A stretch of DNA of 64,000 bases from assembly GCF_028416575.1 (NCBI RefSeq), contig NZ_JAMQKB010000005.1, positions 62,001-126,000 of the forward strand, written 5' to 3'. Both the position numbers and the translations under genes were made by a program. The notes beneath the pieces were generated by a model. It was not told the origin of the DNA. It saw only the letters and a list, made by a program, of their open reading frames with translations, and did not search any database. How positions within the stretch are numbered: position 1 is the first letter of the stretch; each line of letters opens with the position of its first letter. Source of the DNA: Terrihalobacillus insolitus. Lineage in GTDB: Bacteria > Bacillota > Bacilli > Bacillales > Amphibacillaceae. Shown piece by piece: positions 62,167 through 64,000 of this stretch.

Positions 62167-63756
62167 GTGGCATCAATAAAGCTAAAACCATGGTCATTTG
62201 ATGAGAGAACCGTTAAATTACATTGGTTTGGTCATATACGTTTGACCTCTTCGAACGCATGGAGAATTACTGTAGCTTTTGAAGATCAGCAAAAGGTTGC
62301 CCTCGTAGATTATCCTATCGGTCTATTACCAATCCTCCGTATCGGTCAATACTATCAAAACGGTCGACCTCTTGCGACACAGAAAGATGGTATGATCTAC
62401 ACGGTTAATATAGATAATCTCAGCAAAGGGAAAACAGAACAGTCTCTCGATATTTGCCGGCAATTTGGGTATTTTCTTTATGGTAAAGCAGAGCTTATTA
62501 CTCAAAAAATGTGGTCATTTTATTCAAACGGTGTGAGGTACCATATTCCTCAAGTTGAATTAATAAGGGCCTTATATGTCAAAAATAAATTATTAGCTAA
62601 CGTATTACTCCGTCCAAATGGTATGGAATATTTACTTAATGATAGCGATATTTCAGAAAAAAGTGCCTCCTTTCATTTTTCTAGAGAGATACCAGCATCT
62701 CTTATTAATGAAGAATTTGTACAGCACTTTGCTTGGTTATATTTAGTTCAAGATATCAAAAATTCGTTTGAATCCATTCAAACAAATGTATATGCAAAAT
62801 CGACTGAATATGGCTTATCTTATGGGCAACCATTAGAACTGATCATTCCCAATCTTCCCAATTCAAATTGGACGTTTCGAGGTAAACGAATTGGTAATGA
62901 TATAATGATTTATGAATTGCTTAGTTTTACAGGAGCAGAACTTCCTTTGGATCGCATTGAATATAGTCATGTTTCTATAAAAAAACGTAATTATACAGAC
63001 TTGCCAAATAAAAAGCAGATTTCGAGTATGGGAAAAGAGCAAAATTTTGAAATAGAAACGAATCAGGACAAACATGCAAAAGAAGATACCCATCAACCAG
63101 TTGTTGATCAAGAAGCTACACAGATGAAATTTGTAAATCGTCCTAAAATAGAGCGAATTGCTAAATATGAACAGGAGATTCATCAAGGAGATACTTATAT
63201 TACTAAAGAAGGACGTGGTGGAGCCATAACAACTTCTTCAAGTGTAAATGAATCAATTTCAGGTGGTCAGGCTCAACCAGTTGATTTCAAGACACTAGAA
63301 GTGACCAATGAAAAAGACGGTTACGGTCTGGACCAATTTTTTGAAATGATAAAATGCTTTGAAGAGATGTATCCTGAATTACATATAACAATGAGCATCG
63401 TGAACTTACCGATAGGTAGAACATTTTCTTGGCTACCTGATGGACGAAGAAGAATTTGTGCTGTGGTAAGCATCAGGAGAAAAGGTGAAAAACCAATACA
63501 TATTCTAGAAATTGCCCGTCCAGATCAACGTTCTCTTTCAACCTTAATCGTTATATTAAATAAAAAAGGAAACCGAAAAAAAGAAGAAGAAGAACAAATT
63601 CAGCAATTACTTGCTGGACTTGTATTTAATAGTGGAAATTGGAGAAAGTATCAGCTTAATAAACTAAGTCATGTTAAGTTAAAGCATACCAGTAAAAGTC
63701 CAGAACAATGGGCCGAGCGAGTGATAGCAAAAGTATCTTATCTTGAACAAAGTTAA
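62167..63756 (+). CDS. tnsE: TnsE-like target selector, element A
   Basis: 529 residues, homologous in layout to the TnsE-like protein of element B: beta-rich N-terminal half, PQVELIRALYVKNKLLANVL followed by LRPNGMEYLL, a low-complexity linker (about 280-375) and a C-terminal domain with FNSGNWRKYQL near the end. The GTG start at 62167 follows AAGGAGAG. It remains intact although tnsD of the same element is split, so the TnsE route of element A could still work. Confidence 0.8.
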   Translation: MASIKLKPWSFDERTVKLHWFGHIRLTSSNAWRITVAFEDQQKVALVDYPIGLLPILRIGQYYQNGRPLATQKDGMIYTVNIDNLSKGKTEQSLDICRQFGYFLYGKAELITQKMWSFYSNGVRYHIPQVELIRALYVKNKLLANVLLRPNGMEYLLNDSDISEKSASFHFSREIPASLINEEFVQHFAWLYLVQDIKNSFESIQTNVYAKSTEYGLSYGQPLELIIPNLPNSNWTFRGKRIGNDIMIYELLSFTGAELPLDRIEYSHVSIKKRNYTDLPNKKQISSMGKEQNFEIETNQDKHAKEDTHQPVVDQEATQMKFVNRPKIERIAKYEQEIHQGDTYITKEGRGGAITTSSSVNESISGGQAQPVDFKTLEVTNEKDGYGLDQFFEMIKCFEEMYPELHITMSIVNLPIGRTFSWLPDGRRRICAVVSIRRKGEKPIHILEIARPDQRSLSTLIVILNKKGNRKKEEEEQIQQLLAGLVFNSGNWRKYQLNKLSHVKLKHTSKSPEQWAERVIAKVSYLEQS

Positions 63757-63867
63757 GTAAAACCTATTGGGACCTAAAAAAATTGAGAATCAAAAATGAG
63801 AATAATAGTCCTAATAGTATTTTTATTTGTGGTAAATTTAAACTCTGGTTTTGAAATAAAAAAATGT

Positions 63868-63889
63868 TATAATACATATAGGGGTATAT
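63868..63889 (+). promoter_or_regulatory. Promoter with CsoR/CstR-like operator
   Basis: TGTTATAAT (extended -10, TATAAT at 63868-63873) overlaps ATACATATAGGGGTATAT (63872-63889), which resembles one good half of the A-T-A-C-C-C-N-GGGTAT type sites used by CsoR/CstR repressors of sulfur and copper genes. It precedes a rhodanese-like gene, a common CstR target. Confidence 0.45.
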
Positions 63890-63914
63890 CTATTTTAACG
63901 AAAGGGGAATTGAT

Positions 63915-64000
63915 TTGGACATAAATTATCTAGTTAATATACTTTTATTTGTTTTTGTAGGGTGGTTTGTTTATAAAAGAGTAGCTCCAGTAAAAAGTTT
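63915..64000 (+). CDS. Rhodanese-like membrane protein, 5' part only
   Basis: TTG start after AAAGGGGAATTG. The visible 28 residues, MDINYLVNILLFVFVGWFVY then KRVAPVKS, form one membrane span and the P-V-K junction that precedes the rhodanese domain in many Bacillaceae membrane-anchored sulfurtransferases. The rhodanese domain itself would lie past the window edge, so the call is tentative. It would be the first cargo gene of element A. Confidence 0.45.
   Translation, partial: MDINYLVNILLFVFVGWFVYKRVAPVKS

Larger units (their letters stand above)
38960..64000 (+). mobile_element. Tn7-like element A (right end outside the window)
   Basis: A left end with repeated TnsB-type sites (from 38960) is followed by tnsA, tnsB, tnsC, a split tnsD and tnsE, all on the plus strand. 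The right end is not seen before 64000. Element B lies inside its tnsD. Cargo begins after tnsE with a rhodanese-like gene. Confidence 0.85.

Overview
The window looks like part of a large, low-GC, conjugative-type megaplasmid of a spore-forming Bacillaceae host. The host inference rests on strong AGGAGG ribosome binding sites, a spore germinant-receptor operon, and a TubZ/TubR partition module like those of Bacillus virulence and toxin megaplasmids. No rRNA, tRNA or CRISPR array was seen.

Layout. (1) 1-10 kb: a divergent start region with an XRE regulator and a TadZ-like protein on the minus strand. On the plus strand are a Rad52-type annealing protein, a plasmid-borne DnaN clamp, two unknown genes, and then a ubiquitin-like conjugation cassette of the PRTRC type: an E2-like protein, a protein that appears to fuse a ubiquitin-like domain to a JAB/MPN peptidase, and a ThiF/E1-like protein. 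An IS110-family element with a candidate bridge RNA splits the cassette. (2) 10-14 kb, minus strand: an operon of unknown secretion-flavoured proteins (lipoprotein, degenerate P-loop fragment, two tiny membrane peptides) and a tyrosine-recombinase-like protein that lacks the catalytic tyrosine. (3) 14-18.5 kb: tubY-tubZ-tubR with candidate tubC iterons and a repeat-rich possible origin. (4) 18.5-25.3 kb: a replication-relaxation-type protein, a VirD4/TraG-type coupling ATPase, an S1-domain RNA-binding protein, a second winged-helix protein and an HD-GYP phosphodiesterase. (5) 25.3-38.7 kb: a Tad-like pilus operon (two TadZ/CpaE-like proteins, CpaB-like, TadA, TadB, TadC), five tandem 45-56 residue pilin-like peptides without a classical prepilin site, two TadE/F-like minor pilins, a lipoprotein and a 960-residue repeat surface protein. 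(6) 38.7-64 kb: two nested Tn7-like transposons. Element A (left end 38960, tnsABCDE) has its tnsD split by element B (44689-61158, its own tnsABCDE) with a 5-bp CCAAT duplication. Rejoining the halves restores a 618-residue TnsD in frame. Element B carries a gerA-type germination operon, two small helical proteins, and remnants of IS4- and Tn3-family elements.

How it fits together. The coupling ATPase, Tad-like machine and surface proteins could form a DNA-transfer or adhesion apparatus. Rad52, DnaN and the ubiquitin-like cassette look like a plasmid replication/repair module. TnsE-type transposons characteristically enter conjugative plasmids, which matches the setting. A recurrent feature is leader-RNA control: three copies of the same structured leader (promoter, GCAACC hairpin, AGCGGGT, long terminator hairpin) precede unrelated operons, and at least four other operons have a terminator-like hairpin just before the first ribosome binding site. 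This suggests plasmid-wide antitermination or attenuation.
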